From Thermus tengchongensis (lineage in GTDB: Bacteria; Deinococcota; Deinococci; Deinococcales; Thermaceae), in contig NZ_JAKEDU010000007.1 of assembly GCF_021462405.1 (NCBI RefSeq), positions 56,401 to 120,400 on the forward strand: a DNA stretch of 64,000 nt. Direction: 5' to 3'. The notes under the pieces were generated by a model. That model ran no database searches and was not told where the DNA came from. It worked only from the letters and a program-made list of their open reading frames with translations. Below, one piece after another: positions 53,932-62,718 of the stretch (the stretch's first letter is position 1; the number at the start of each line of letters is the position of its first letter). Position numbers and translations under genes: made by a program.

Positions 53932-54587
53932 GCGGCCTCGAGCTCTTGGCCGTGGCCTTGGGGATGCGCCACGGGGTGGACCCTGACCACCTGGCGGCCA
54001 TAGACGGCGTTTCCCGCCTGCGCCCCTCACCTTGGAACGGGGTCCTCTTCGCCTTGGGGCACGGGGCTGTGGTCACCCTTTTGGCCTTTCCCGCAGCCAC
54101 TCTCCTAGCCCAGGTGGACCTAGAAGCCCTGCACCTTTCCGTTTGGCTCCTCCTCCTGGTGGCGGGCGTGAACCTCTACCGGCTCCTACGCCCACGGGAG
54201 GAAGTTCCGGCGAGACTCCCCATCCCCAACCCTCTCCTTTTGGGCCTCCTCTTCGGCCTGGGCTTCGAGACGGCCAGCCAGCTTTCCGCTCTGGCCTTGA
54301 CAGCGGAGCTCTCCCCCTTGCGGCTCGGGCTCTTTTTCACCTTGGGCATGCTCCTAGTGGACGGGGTGGACGGCCTCCTGGCGAGCCGCCTGCAGAACCT
54401 GGCCCAAAACTCCTCCAAGGCCCAGCGGGCTAGCCGCTTTCTAGGCTGGGCTGTGGTGGCCTTAGCCTTGGGCCTGGTGCTGGCCGAGGTGGGGGGTGTG
54501 GATCTCGAGGCCCTAAGCCTTCCCCTAGGCTTAGGACTTTTCGCCCTTCTGGTTTCCCTGCGCCTTTACGCCCTGCGCCCAGCATGA
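53928..54587 (+). CDS. Nickel/cobalt transporter of the NiCoT (HoxN) type
   Basis: 219 aa membrane protein. ALGMRHGVDPDHLAAIDGVS corresponds to the RHAxDADHI metal motif. LFGLGFETASQLSALALTA and FFTLGMLLVDGVDGLLASRL match the second and third family signatures. About six to seven helices; it is shorter than the ~330-aa NiCoT proteins. Placement at the head of a B12-riboswitch operon indicates cobalt uptake. ATG at 53928 (AAGGGAG upstream) overlaps the leader-ORF stop; a TTG at 53901 is less likely. It overlaps cbiD by 4 nt. Confidence 0.85.
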   Translation: MSGLELLAVALGMRHGVDPDHLAAIDGVSRLRPSPWNGVLFALGHGAVVTLLAFPAATLLAQVDLEALHLSVWLLLLVAGVNLYRLLRPREEVPARLPIPNPLLLGLLFGLGFETASQLSALALTAELSPLRLGLFFTLGMLLVDGVDGLLASRLQNLAQNSSKAQRASRFLGWAVVALALGLVLAEVGGVDLEALSLPLGLGLFALLVSLRLYALRPA

Positions 54588-55684
54588 GCCACCCTTACCC
54601 ACCCCCTAGGGACAAACGGGGAAGCCGCATCGGCTTCACCACGGGGGCCAATGCCGCTGCAGCAGCCAAAGCAGCCGCCTTAGCCCTTCTAGGAGAACCG
54701 CCCCGGGAGGTGGACATCTGGCTTCCCGCAGGCTGGCGGCAGCGCTTCGTCGTCTCCCGGCTGGAGCCGAGGAAAGAGGGCTTCCTGGCCGGGCTCATCA
54801 AGGACGCGGGGGACGACCCAGACGTAACCCACGGGGCGGAGATCCAGGCCTACGTTACCTTTGCCAGCGCCGACACCCTGGAGGGAGGGGAGGGTGTAGG
54901 GGTGGTGACCAAACCGGGCTTAGGGGTGCCGGTGGGCGAGCCTGCCATCAACCCCGTGCCCCGGCGGATGATCTGGCAGGCGGTGCGGGAGGTAACGGAC
55001 CGCCCCTTGCGGGTAGTCATCGCCATTCCCGGAGGGGAGGAGCTGGCCCGAAAGACCCTGAACCCCAGGCTAGGGATCCTAGGGGGGCTTTCCGTCCTGG
55101 GAACCACCGGGGTGGTAAAGCCCTACTCCACCAGCGCCTTCCGCATGAGCGTGGTCCAAGCGGTGGGGGTCGCCCGGGCCAACGGGCTTCTGGAGATTGC
55201 CGCCACCACCGGGGGGAGGAGTGAGCGCTTTGCCATGCGCCTCCTCCCCCACCTTCCGGAGATGGCTTTCATTGAGATGGGGGACTTCGTAGGGGATGTG
55301 CTCAAAGCGGCCAAGAAGGTGGGGATCGAGGTGGTGCGTGTGGTGGGAATGATCGGGAAAGTATCCAAGATGGCCGACGGCAAGACCATGACTCACGCCG
55401 CGGGGAGCGAGGTCAACCTCCCCCTCCTCCTCCGCCTGCTAAGGGAGGCGGGGGCTGGTAGCAGGGCTCTCAAGGAGGCTGAGGGCGCGGCCACCGCTCG
55501 CCGTTTTTTGGAAATTGCTCTGGAGGAGGGGCTCGATGGGTTCTTCCTCAACCTCACACGCCTGGCCCAGGAGCGGTTGCAGGCCTACATCGGTCCCAGG
55601 CCTTTGGTGAGCGTGGCCCTCACGGACTTCGAGGAGGGGCGGTGCCTCGCCGCCTGGCCCGATCGGGAGGTTTACCGTGGATGA
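54584..55684 (+). CDS. cbiD: Cobalt-precorrin-5B C1-methyltransferase
   Basis: 366 aa. SRIGFTTGANAAAAAKAAAL at the start, DVTHGAEIQAYVTF, GVGVVTKPGLGVPVGEPAIN, GISLLGTTG-like LSVLGTTGVVKPYSTSAFR and FIEMGDFVGDVLKAAKKVG define CbiD. It methylates C1 in the oxygen-independent pathway, so its presence with CbiG and CbiX marks the early-cobalt route. Coupled at both ends (4-nt and 8-nt overlaps). Confidence 0.94.
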   Translation: MSHPYPPPRDKRGSRIGFTTGANAAAAAKAAALALLGEPPREVDIWLPAGWRQRFVVSRLEPRKEGFLAGLIKDAGDDPDVTHGAEIQAYVTFASADTLEGGEGVGVVTKPGLGVPVGEPAINPVPRRMIWQAVREVTDRPLRVVIAIPGGEELARKTLNPRLGILGGLSVLGTTGVVKPYSTSAFRMSVVQAVGVARANGLLEIAATTGGRSERFAMRLLPHLPEMAFIEMGDFVGDVLKAAKKVGIEVVRVVGMIGKVSKMADGKTMTHAAGSEVNLPLLLRLLREAGAGSRALKEAEGAATARRFLEIALEEGLDGFFLNLTRLAQERLQAYIGPRPLVSVALTDFEEGRCLAAWPDREVYRG

Positions 55685-56375
55685 GCTTGTCCGGAAACGG
55701 CAAAACCCCGCTCACCAGCTCACCCCTAAGGGGCGGGCCATCGAAGAGGAAAGCTTCCGCATTGTGGACGAGGAGGCCGGCCCCCATGGGTTCTCCCCCT
55801 GGGAGTGGCCCATCGTTAGGCGGATGATCCACGCCACCGCAGACTTCGAGTACAAGGACCTCACCCGCTTCCGCCCGGGAGCTGTGGAGGCGGGCCTGGA
55901 GGCCCTGAAGGGAGGGGCGAGGATCCTGGTGGATGCCCGCATGATTGCCTGCGGCCTCAACCCTGAAAGGCTACGCATCTTTGGCAACGAGGTGGTGGAG
56001 CTTCTCTCCCACCCCGAGGTGGTGGCCCGCGCCCAGACCACAGGAGGCACCCGGGCCGAGACCGCCGTGGCCTACGCAGAGGAGAAGGGCCTCCTGCAAG
56101 GGGCCATCGTGGGGGTGGGCAACGCCCCTACCTTCCTCCTGGCCCTGGTGGAAGCCATCCGCCGGGGGGCTAGGCCCGCCCTGGTCCTGGGGATGCCCGT
56201 GGGGTTCGTGAACGTGGCCGAGGCCAAACGGGCTCTCATGGAAGCCCCGGTGCCCTGGATCGTCACGGAGGGGCGCAAGGGTGGGTCCACCTTGGTGGTG
56301 GCTGCCCTCCACGCCCTAATCCGCCTGGCCGCGGACGGTGGGGTGGACACCTCCCGCACCCTGAGGGGAGGGTAG
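55677..56375 (+). CDS. cbiC: Precorrin-8X (cobalt-precorrin-8) methylmutase
   Basis: 232 aa with a GTG start. EEESFRIVDEEAGPHGFSPW, VRRMIHATADFEYKDLTRF with the catalytic His, ILVDARMIACGLNP, AQTTGGTRAETAVAYAE and VGVGNAPTFLLALVEAI are typical. It moves the C11 methyl to C12 giving (cobalt-)hydrogenobyrinate. It overlaps cbiD by 8 nt; cbiET begins 1 nt after its stop. Confidence 0.94.
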   Translation: MDELVRKRQNPAHQLTPKGRAIEEESFRIVDEEAGPHGFSPWEWPIVRRMIHATADFEYKDLTRFRPGAVEAGLEALKGGARILVDARMIACGLNPERLRIFGNEVVELLSHPEVVARAQTTGGTRAETAVAYAEEKGLLQGAIVGVGNAPTFLLALVEAIRRGARPALVLGMPVGFVNVAEAKRALMEAPVPWIVTEGRKGGSTLVVAALHALIRLAADGGVDTSRTLRGG

Positions 56376-56376
56376 G

Positions 56377-57594
56377 ATGGCCGGGGTCTACCTCATCGGC
56401 CTGGGGGCTCGGGGGCGGGAGGGCCTGAGCCTGGCCGCTTCCCGCAGGGTGGCCGAGGCTGAGGTGCTGGTGGGGGGAAGGCGGCACCTGGCGGCTTTTC
56501 CTGAGCATCCTGGGGAGAAGATGCCCCTGGGGGATTTGGAAGCCGCCTTGGACCTGGCGGCCAAGCGGGTGGCCGAGGGGAAGCGGGTGGCCTTCCTGGC
56601 CTCGGGGGATCCCCTTTTCTTCGGCATGGGCCGGAAGGTCCTGGCCCGGTTTCCCGAGGCAGAGATATACCCCGCCCCCACGGCTTTCCAGGAGGCCTTT
56701 GCCCGGCTGAGGCTTCCCTGGGACGAGGCCCGCTTTTTTTCCGTGCACGGAAGGCCCCTGGCGGGAGTCCTCCTGGAGGCAAGCCTTTCCCGCCTCAGCG
56801 TGGTCTACACCGATCCGGAGAACACCCCAGCCCGGGTGGCCGAAGCCCTCCTGGCCATGGGGGCCCGGGGCTTCCGGGCCTACGTGGCCGAGCGGTTGGG
56901 GGAAGAGGGGGAGAGGGTGAGGGGTTTCGGGAGCCTGGAGGAGGTGGCGAAGGAGGCCTTTCAGGACCCCAATGTGCTCATCCTCGAGGCCAACGGACCC
57001 CTTCCTCCTCGGCTCGGTTTCTTCCGGGACGAGCTGTTCGAACAGCGGACCCCGAAGCGGGGCCTCATCACCAAGCGGGAAGTACGGCTCCTGGCCTTGG
57101 GCCTCCTGGCCCTTCCCCCGGACGGGATCCTTTGGGACATCGGAGCGGGAACGGGTAGCGTGGGGCTCGAGGCCGCCCGGATTGCCCCTTGGGGATGGAT
57201 CTATGCGGTGGAGAAGAACCCGGAGTCCTGGCCTCATATTCTGGAAAACGCCCGCCGGTTCGGGGTCCACAACCTCACCCTAGTCCGGGGGGAGGCCCCT
57301 GGGGCCCTAAAGGGCCTGCCTGCCCCCCACGGGGTCTTCGTGGGGGGCAGCGGAGGGGAACTGCCCAGCATCCTGGAGGAAAGCCTCCTGGCCCTAAGGC
57401 CCGGAGGCCGCCTGGTGGTGGCCGCCCTTACCCTGGAAAACCTCTCCACCGCCTACGGTTTCCTGCGGGGCACAGGGCTTCCCCTGGAGGGCATCCAAGT
57501 GCAGGCGAACCGCTTGGTGCCCACAGGCCCCTACTTCCGGCTGGAGGCGCAGAACCCCACCCTGCTGCTGGCGGTGACCAAGGAGGGAGGATGA
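56377..57594 (+). CDS. Precorrin-6Y C5,15-methyltransferase, fused CbiE-CbiT (CobL type)
   Basis: 405 aa. Residues about 1-205 are CbiE (VYLIGLGARGREGLSLAASR, ASGDPLFFGMGRKVLARFPE, VHGRPLAGVLLEASLSRLSV). Residues about 220-400 are CbiT, a Rossmann-type SAM methyltransferase (TKREVRLLALGLLALPPDG, ILWDIGAGTGSVGLEAAR, VFVGGSGGELPSILEESLLA). It methylates C5 and C15 and decarboxylates the C12 side chain. The glycine-rich GLGARG replaces the usual GxGPG of CbiE. Its TGA overlaps the cbiL ATG. Confidence 0.93.
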   Translation: MAGVYLIGLGARGREGLSLAASRRVAEAEVLVGGRRHLAAFPEHPGEKMPLGDLEAALDLAAKRVAEGKRVAFLASGDPLFFGMGRKVLARFPEAEIYPAPTAFQEAFARLRLPWDEARFFSVHGRPLAGVLLEASLSRLSVVYTDPENTPARVAEALLAMGARGFRAYVAERLGEEGERVRGFGSLEEVAKEAFQDPNVLILEANGPLPPRLGFFRDELFEQRTPKRGLITKREVRLLALGLLALPPDGILWDIGAGTGSVGLEAARIAPWGWIYAVEKNPESWPHILENARRFGVHNLTLVRGEAPGALKGLPAPHGVFVGGSGGELPSILEESLLALRPGGRLVVAALTLENLSTAYGFLRGTGLPLEGIQVQANRLVPTGPYFRLEAQNPTLLLAVTKEGG

Positions 57595-58241
57595 GGCTTT
57601 ACCTAATCGGCGTAGGCCCAGGGGATCCAGAGCTCCTCACCCTCAAGGCGGTCCGGCTCCTCCGGGAACTCCCCGTGCTCTTCTACCCCCTGGAGGAGGG
57701 ACGGGAACCCTTGGCCCTGAACATCGCCCGGCCCCACATCCCCCAGGGGAAGCCCCTCCTGCCGGTACCCCTCTTCACCGGGGGGGATCGGGAACGGGCA
57801 GAGGTGGCCCGACGGGAAGCGGCCAGGCGCATTAGGGAAGCCCTGGCCTGGTACAGGGAAGGAGGGTACCTGGTCCTGGGGGACAGCCTTCTCTACGCCT
57901 CCCCCTTCCATCTCCTTCCCCTCCTGGAGGGGATCAGGGTGGAGGTGGTGCCTGGGATCAGCGCCCACCAGCTGGCTGCGGCCCGGCTGAGCCGTCCCCT
58001 AGCCATGGGGGAGGAGGGGTTCGCAGTCCTTTCGGGATTGAAGCCCCCCGAGGACCCTGAGGGCTTGGCCCGTTTCCGTACACTCCTCTTCTACAAGGCC
58101 AAGCGGGCCAAGGAGATCGCCGCACTCTTTCCCAATCGGGAGGCCCATGTGTTCCGGAGGCTGGCCATGCCCGGGGAAAGGCAACTTTCCCCAGAGGAGG
58201 TGGAGGGATGGGACTACTGGACCCTGCTCCTGGTGCGCTGA
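57591..58241 (+). CDS. cbiL: (Cobalt-)precorrin-2 C20-methyltransferase
   Basis: 216 aa. LYLIGVGPGDPELLTLKAVR is the SAM-binding start. VLFYPLEEGREPLALNIARP is the CbiL-type second strand. GYLVLGDSLLYASPFHLLPL, VEVVPGISAHQLAAARLSRP and FYKAKRAKEIAALFPNRE follow. It makes precorrin-3 (cobalt-factor III). The start at 57591 follows AGGAGGG and overlaps the preceding stop (ATGA). Confidence 0.9.
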   Translation: MRLYLIGVGPGDPELLTLKAVRLLRELPVLFYPLEEGREPLALNIARPHIPQGKPLLPVPLFTGGDRERAEVARREAARRIREALAWYREGGYLVLGDSLLYASPFHLLPLLEGIRVEVVPGISAHQLAAARLSRPLAMGEEGFAVLSGLKPPEDPEGLARFRTLLFYKAKRAKEIAALFPNREAHVFRRLAMPGERQLSPEEVEGWDYWTLLLVR

Positions 58242-58978
58242 AGGTTTACGTGGTGGGAGGTGGTCCGGGGGATCCCGAGCTTCTCACCGTGCGGGGAGCA
58301 AGGCTTCTTGCCCAGGCCCGCTTCGTCCTCTACACGGGAAGCCTGTTCCCAGAGGAGACCCTGCGGGGGCTGGCCCCCCAGGCGGAGCTCGTGGACTCCA
58401 AGGGGATGGTCCTCGAGAGCATCGTGGAGCGCCTTCACTACGAGGCGGAAAGGGGAGGGGTGGTGGTGCGCCTCCACTCGGGGGATCCCAGCCTCTACGG
58501 CACCCTCCTAGAGGAACGGGAGGCCCTTGAGGCCCTAGGGGTAAGGGTGGAGGTGGTCCCAGGGGTGACGGCGGCTTTTGCCCTGGCTGCCCGGGCAGGA
58601 GTAGCTCTCACCGCCCCCGGGGTGGCCCAAGCGGTGGCCTTTGCCCGGCTTGGGGTGCGCACCCCGGTACCCGAAGGGCAGTCTCCAGGGGCCCTGGCAC
58701 GGCGGGGCCTGACCTTGGCTCTCTACCTCTCGGGGATGCATCCCAAGACCCTGGCCCGGGAGCTCTTGGAGGCAGGTCTACCCGAGGACACCCCGGTCCT
58801 CTTCGGCCACAGGGTGGGGCAAGCGGGTGAAGAGGTGGGCTGGAGCGATCTCTCGGGCCTGGGAACCCTTCCTCCCCGGGACACCACCGTCTACCTGGTG
58901 GGGGAGGCCCTGAAGGCTCGAGGGGTGCGGAGCCGGCTTTACGCCCCTGGCTTCCGGCACCGATTCCGCAGGAGGTGA
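58208..58978 (+). CDS. cbiF: (Cobalt-)precorrin-4 C11-methyltransferase
   Basis: 256 aa. VYVVGGGPGDPELLTVRGAR, FVLYTGSLFPEETLRGLAPQ, VRLHSGDPSLYGTLLEEREA and VPGVTAAFALAARAGVALTA followed by SGMHPKTLARELLEAG are specific for CbiF/CobM. ATG at 58208 lies inside cbiL (34-nt overlap) and follows AGAGGAGG. The extra ~10 N-terminal residues relative to the family could mean a later start near 58250, but that lacks a ribosome site. Confidence 0.92.
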   Translation: MGLLDPAPGALKVYVVGGGPGDPELLTVRGARLLAQARFVLYTGSLFPEETLRGLAPQAELVDSKGMVLESIVERLHYEAERGGVVVRLHSGDPSLYGTLLEEREALEALGVRVEVVPGVTAAFALAARAGVALTAPGVAQAVAFARLGVRTPVPEGQSPGALARRGLTLALYLSGMHPKTLARELLEAGLPEDTPVLFGHRVGQAGEEVGWSDLSGLGTLPPRDTTVYLVGEALKARGVRSRLYAPGFRHRFRRR

Positions 58979-58981
58979 GGC

Positions 58982-59845
58982 ATGGGCGAGCTTTACCTGG
59001 TGGGCATGGGGCCCGGGAACCTGGGAGGGCTCACCCTCCGGGGCCGGGAGGTCCTGGCTATGGCCGAGGTGGTCATCGGCTACAGCACGTACATTCGGCT
59101 CCTGGAGGGGATGGGGCTCCTGGCGGGCAAGGAGGTGGTGCGCAAGGGGATGACGGAGGAACTGGACCGGGCAGAGGAGGCCTTGGGAAGGGCCTTGGGG
59201 CACAGCCGGGTGGCCTTGGTCTCAGGGGGGGACCCTGGGGTGTACGGCATGGCCGCTCCGGTACTGGAACTTCTAGAGGAACGGGGCTTCCGCCGGGCAG
59301 ACGAGGGGGTGGGCCTTCCTGGGCGGTTCCTCCTGGGGGAGAAGGAGGTGCGCCTGGAGGTGGTTCCCGGGGTCACCGCGGCCAATGCGGTAGCCAGCCT
59401 TTTGGGGAGCCCCTTAGCCCACGACACCTGTCTCTTGAGCCTATCGGACCTCCTTACCCCCTGGCCCCTCATCGAGCGCCGCCTACACGCGGCGGGAATG
59501 GGGGACTTCGTGGTGGTCCTCTACAACCCCCAGTCCAAGCGCCGGACCTGGCAACTCAGGCGCAGCGCAGAGATCCTCCTGGGCTACCGGCCCCCCAACA
59601 CCCCCGCCGCCCTGGTGAAAAGCGCCTACCGGGAACGGCAGGAGGTGCACCTCACCACCTTGGAGGGCCTCCTGGAAGCGGAGGTGGGGATGCTGACCAC
59701 GGTGGTGGTAGGCAATGCCCAAAGCCGCCTCTACGAGGGCCTCTTCATCACCCCGCGGGGCTATGCCCTCAAGTACGACCTGGAAACGGGGGAGGCCCTG
59801 CCGGGAGAGGTTCCCGGCATGGCCTTGCGGAGGGGAAATGGCTGA
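58982..59845 (+). CDS. cbiH: (Cobalt-)precorrin-3B C17-methyltransferase, ring-contracting
   Basis: 287 aa. LYLVGMGPGNLGGLTLRGRE, VVIGYSTYIRLLEGM, VALVSGGDPGVYGMAAPVLE, VVPGVTAANAVASLLGSPLA and DFVVVLYNPQSKRRTWQLRR match CbiH/CobJ. There is no C-terminal Fe-S extension of the CbiH60 type, so any redox help must come from another protein. The nearby ferredoxin domains are candidates. It overlaps cbiG by 8 nt. Confidence 0.92.
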   Translation: MGELYLVGMGPGNLGGLTLRGREVLAMAEVVIGYSTYIRLLEGMGLLAGKEVVRKGMTEELDRAEEALGRALGHSRVALVSGGDPGVYGMAAPVLELLEERGFRRADEGVGLPGRFLLGEKEVRLEVVPGVTAANAVASLLGSPLAHDTCLLSLSDLLTPWPLIERRLHAAGMGDFVVVLYNPQSKRRTWQLRRSAEILLGYRPPNTPAALVKSAYRERQEVHLTTLEGLLEAEVGMLTTVVVGNAQSRLYEGLFITPRGYALKYDLETGEALPGEVPGMALRRGNG

Positions 59846-60929
59846 GCAGGGTCCCTTGCGCCCCGAACGGGTAGCGGTTTACACCTTGACCCTACCCGGC
59901 CTGAAAGTGGCCCAGCGGGTGGCGGAAGCCTTGCCGGGAAGCACCCTTTACCTGGCCGCCAAGTACAGGCACCTGGCCCCCAGCGCCGTGCCCGTGGAAG
60001 AGCCCCTTAGGGACCTTTTGGGCCGCACATGGAGCCTCCACGACGGGCACATCTTCGTCATGGCCGCAGGGATCGTCCTCCGGGCCATCGCCCCCCTGGT
60101 CCTGGACAAACGGGTGGACCCTGCGGTGTTGGTGGTGGACCTCAAGGGCCGCTACTTCGTTCCCCTCTTGGCAGGGCATCTAGGAGGGGCGAACCCCCTA
60201 GCCCGCTACCTGGCGGCGGCCTTAGGGGGAGAAGCGGTCCTCACCACGGGAACCGACAGCGTGGGCGCGCCAGCCCCGGATCTCCTAGCCAAAGCCTTGG
60301 GGGCCTGGGTGCCTGACTGGAAGCCCCTGAAGGAGGTCTCTGCTCTCCTGGTGGACGGGAGGCCCGTGGGCTTCTACTCCGACTGTGCCCACCTGGGCCC
60401 CCTTGCCCGCTACCCCATGGTCCGTCTCCTGGAGGCGCCGCCCTGGGAGGAAAGCCCTTTGGGGGTAGAGGGGCTCGTCCTCTTCACCGTCCGTCGGCCC
60501 CCGCCCTTACCCTTCCCCACCTTCCTGGCCCATCCTCGGTGCCTGGTCCTGGGAATCGGATGCAACCGGAACACCCCCACGGAGGAGATCCGGCGGGAGG
60601 TCTGGGGCTTCCTGGAGGAGGAGGGCTTCGCCCGGGAAAGCCTCCTCAAGCTGGCCACCGCCGAGCTCAAGCGGGACGAGGTGGGGCTTTTGGCCTTCGC
60701 GGAGGAGGCTGGGCTTCCCCTGGCCTTCCACTCCCGGGAAACGCTGAACGCTCAGCCCATCCCCAACCCTTCAGAGGCCGTTTTCCGGCACACGGGGCTT
60801 TGGGGGGTAGCGGAAGCTGCCGTTTTGGCGGAAGGGGCCAGGCTTTTGGTGGAAAAGCGGAAGCGGGGCAACCTCACCCTGGCCTTGGGGGTGCTCCCCC
60901 TGGCCCTTCCCGAGGAGGCCCTGCCGTGA
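59838..60929 (+). CDS. cbiG: Cobalt-precorrin-5A hydrolase
   Basis: 363 aa. Opens the delta-lactone of cobalt-precorrin-5A, releasing acetaldehyde, and is specific to the anaerobic route. HDGHIFVMAAGIVLRAIAPL, PAVLVVDLKGRYFVPLLAGH, GGANPLARYLAAALGGEAVL, and the C-terminal LVLGIGCNRNTPTEEIRREV with FHSRETLNAQPIPNPSEAV are clear. The ATG at 59838 is chosen inside the cbiH end. The TGA overlaps the GTG of cbiX. Confidence 0.93.
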   Translation: MAEQGPLRPERVAVYTLTLPGLKVAQRVAEALPGSTLYLAAKYRHLAPSAVPVEEPLRDLLGRTWSLHDGHIFVMAAGIVLRAIAPLVLDKRVDPAVLVVDLKGRYFVPLLAGHLGGANPLARYLAAALGGEAVLTTGTDSVGAPAPDLLAKALGAWVPDWKPLKEVSALLVDGRPVGFYSDCAHLGPLARYPMVRLLEAPPWEESPLGVEGLVLFTVRRPPPLPFPTFLAHPRCLVLGIGCNRNTPTEEIRREVWGFLEEEGFARESLLKLATAELKRDEVGLLAFAEEAGLPLAFHSRETLNAQPIPNPSEAVFRHTGLWGVAEAAVLAEGARLLVEKRKRGNLTLALGVLPLALPEEALP

Positions 60930-62038
60930 AGGCCCTCCTGGTAGCCCACGGCTCCCCGGACCCCCGGGCCAAAGCCCTGGCCCGGGTCCTGCAAAAGGGG
61001 CTTGCACGGCGGCTGGGGACAGAGGTCCACCTGGGGTTCATCGAACACGACCGGCCCACCCTTCTCGAGGCCGCCAGGAACCTTGGAGCCGAGGGAGGCG
61101 GGGTGGTCCTCCCCCTCCTTCTCCTAGGGGGCGGGCACCTGAAAGCCGACCTTCCCCTGGCCCTGGAGGTAGCACGAAGGGAACACCCCGGGGCCCGCTT
61201 CCTCCTGGCCCGGGCCCTGGGGCTCCACCCCGCCCTGGTGGCCCTCTGGGCGGAGAGGCTGAGGCGGCGGGGTGCCACCGGGGAAGACGGGGCGGTACTG
61301 GTCCTCCGAGGGGGTACGGACCCAGGGGCCAACGCGGAAGGAGCAGCCCTGGCCCGGCTCATCGAGGAAAAGGCCGGCCTCCCCGTACTCCCCGCCTACG
61401 CCAGCCGGGCCCGGCCCACCCCCGCCGAGGCCTTGGCCCGCCTGGCCGCCTACCGACCCCGGAGGGCCTTCCTCCTCCCCCACCTCTTCTTCCGGGGGGT
61501 GGTGGAGGGGCGAGTGGCGGCGCGGGCCCACCGCTTTCCTGTGGAACTCCTGCCTCCCCTTATGGGCCACCCGGGGGTTGTGGAGGCCCTTTCGGACCGG
61601 TACCGGGAGGCCCTGGAGGGAGGGTACGCCCCCTGCGACACCTGCCGCTACCGCTTCCCCATAGGCCGCTTCGCCCCCCGGCGGGAAGCCCAGATCGCGG
61701 GGCTCCGGGCCCTGCGCCACGCCCTCTTCGCCCCAGGCCGCCACCCCCACGGCCCCTTCACCCACCTCCTCCTCTGCACAGGGGAGAGTTGCCGGGAAGG
61801 AGGCGCTCTAGATCTCCTGCGGGAGTTGGAAAGCATTACCATGGATCTACGTCAAAGAGGCTACCTACAGCTCACCCCCACTCCCTGCTTGGGCCGTTGC
61901 GGCCGGGGACCCGTCCTCATCGCCTACCCCGAAGGGGTGGTCTACGGGGGGCTAGCCCCCCCTGACCTCCTCCCTCTCCGGCGGGCGCATCTGGAGGGAG
62001 GCGAGATCTATGCGCCAAAGCTCTTGGAGGTGATCTAA
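60926..62038 (+). CDS. cbiX: Sirohydrochlorin cobaltochelatase CbiX fused to a [2Fe-2S] thioredoxin-like ferredoxin
   Basis: 370 aa, GTG start. Residues about 1-260 are a two-repeat CbiX. ALLVAHGSPDPRAKALARVL carries the catalytic His, and LLLLGGGHLKADLPLALEVA the second. LLPHLFFRGVVEGRVAARAH belongs to the second repeat and GYAPCDTCRYRFP closes this part. Residues about 275-370 are a NuoE-like domain with CTGESC (CX4C) and CLGRCGRGP (CX3C) cysteines. It inserts Co(II) into sirohydrochlorin, and the fused Fe-S domain may carry an electron. It overlaps cbiG and ends one base before DUF3209. Confidence 0.9.
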   Translation: MKALLVAHGSPDPRAKALARVLQKGLARRLGTEVHLGFIEHDRPTLLEAARNLGAEGGGVVLPLLLLGGGHLKADLPLALEVARREHPGARFLLARALGLHPALVALWAERLRRRGATGEDGAVLVLRGGTDPGANAEGAALARLIEEKAGLPVLPAYASRARPTPAEALARLAAYRPRRAFLLPHLFFRGVVEGRVAARAHRFPVELLPPLMGHPGVVEALSDRYREALEGGYAPCDTCRYRFPIGRFAPRREAQIAGLRALRHALFAPGRHPHGPFTHLLLCTGESCREGGALDLLRELESITMDLRQRGYLQLTPTPCLGRCGRGPVLIAYPEGVVYGGLAPPDLLPLRRAHLEGGEIYAPKLLEVI

Positions 62039-62398
62039 ATGGCATGCCACGAGCTCTCGGCCCTGAAGGTTGCCCTGGGGGAGATACTGGAGAAGGAACC
62101 CCACGATTTGGAGCACGAGCGCCAGGAGCTGGCCCCTATCCTGGCGGGGCGCCCGGAACTCCGGGTCCTTCTGGAGGCGAAAACCCTGCCCGGGATGCGC
62201 CGGGGTCTAGAAGCGGCCTTGGCACATTTGGAGGCCAACGATCCCGGGGACGACCCCTACCACCGAGGCCTCCTTCTGGCCACCGAAGGCGCCCTCCTCC
62301 GGCTTCGAAGCCTGGAAGCAGAGCTGGAGCGGTTCTTCCAGGACCTGGACCTCCTCCACGAGAGGCTCCACCGGCTCTTCCCCAGGAGGCGAGGATGA
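62039..62398 (+). CDS. DUF3209-family protein, cobalamin-operon associated
   Basis: 119 aa, nearly all helical, no membrane segment. The start MACHELSALKVALGEIL with Cys3-His4 followed by Glu fits DUF3209 as I recall it. PHDLEHERQELAPILAGRPE and LRLRSLEAELERFFQDLDLL are amphipathic helices. Homologs occur with cobalamin genes, but the function is not established. It sits between CbiX-ferredoxin and a second ferredoxin, coupled by the ATGA overlap at its end, so it probably works with one of them. Confidence 0.72.
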   Translation: MACHELSALKVALGEILEKEPHDLEHERQELAPILAGRPELRVLLEAKTLPGMRRGLEAALAHLEANDPGDDPYHRGLLLATEGALLRLRSLEAELERFFQDLDLLHERLHRLFPRRRG

Positions 62399-62703
62399 AG
62401 CCTTTCCGCCGGCACATCTTCGTCTGCACCGGGCCCCGGTGCACCCCCGAGGGGAAGGCGGCGGAGGCCCTTTTCCGAAGGCTCGGGGAGCTGTTGCAAG
62501 CGGAAGGGCTCCTGGAGGGGGAGGAGAGGGTGAAGCGCACCCGGGCCCACTGCTTCGCCTACTGCCGGGAGGGCCCCCTCCTGGTGGTCTATCCCGACGG
62601 GATTTGGTACAAGGAGGTTTCCGAGGAAAGGCTGCAGAGGATTGTGCGGGAGCACCTCAAGGAGGGGAGGTCCGTAGAGCCATGGGTGTTCCATCGGGTC
62701 TGA
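62395..62703 (+). CDS. [2Fe-2S] thioredoxin-like ferredoxin
   Basis: 102 aa. The cysteines are HIFVCTGPRCTPEGKAAEAL (CX4C) and AHCFAYCREGPLLVVYPDG (CX3C), the NuoE/Shethna arrangement. It resembles the C-terminal domain of the CbiX fusion just upstream, so the operon has two such centres. It may feed electrons to the CbiX, CbiH or missing CbiJ step. Last gene of the riboswitch operon before repeat copy D. Confidence 0.87.
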   Translation: MKPFRRHIFVCTGPRCTPEGKAAEALFRRLGELLQAEGLLEGEERVKRTRAHCFAYCREGPLLVVYPDGIWYKEVSEERLQRIVREHLKEGRSVEPWVFHRV

Positions 62704-62718
62704 GTCGGGGCCCCAAGG

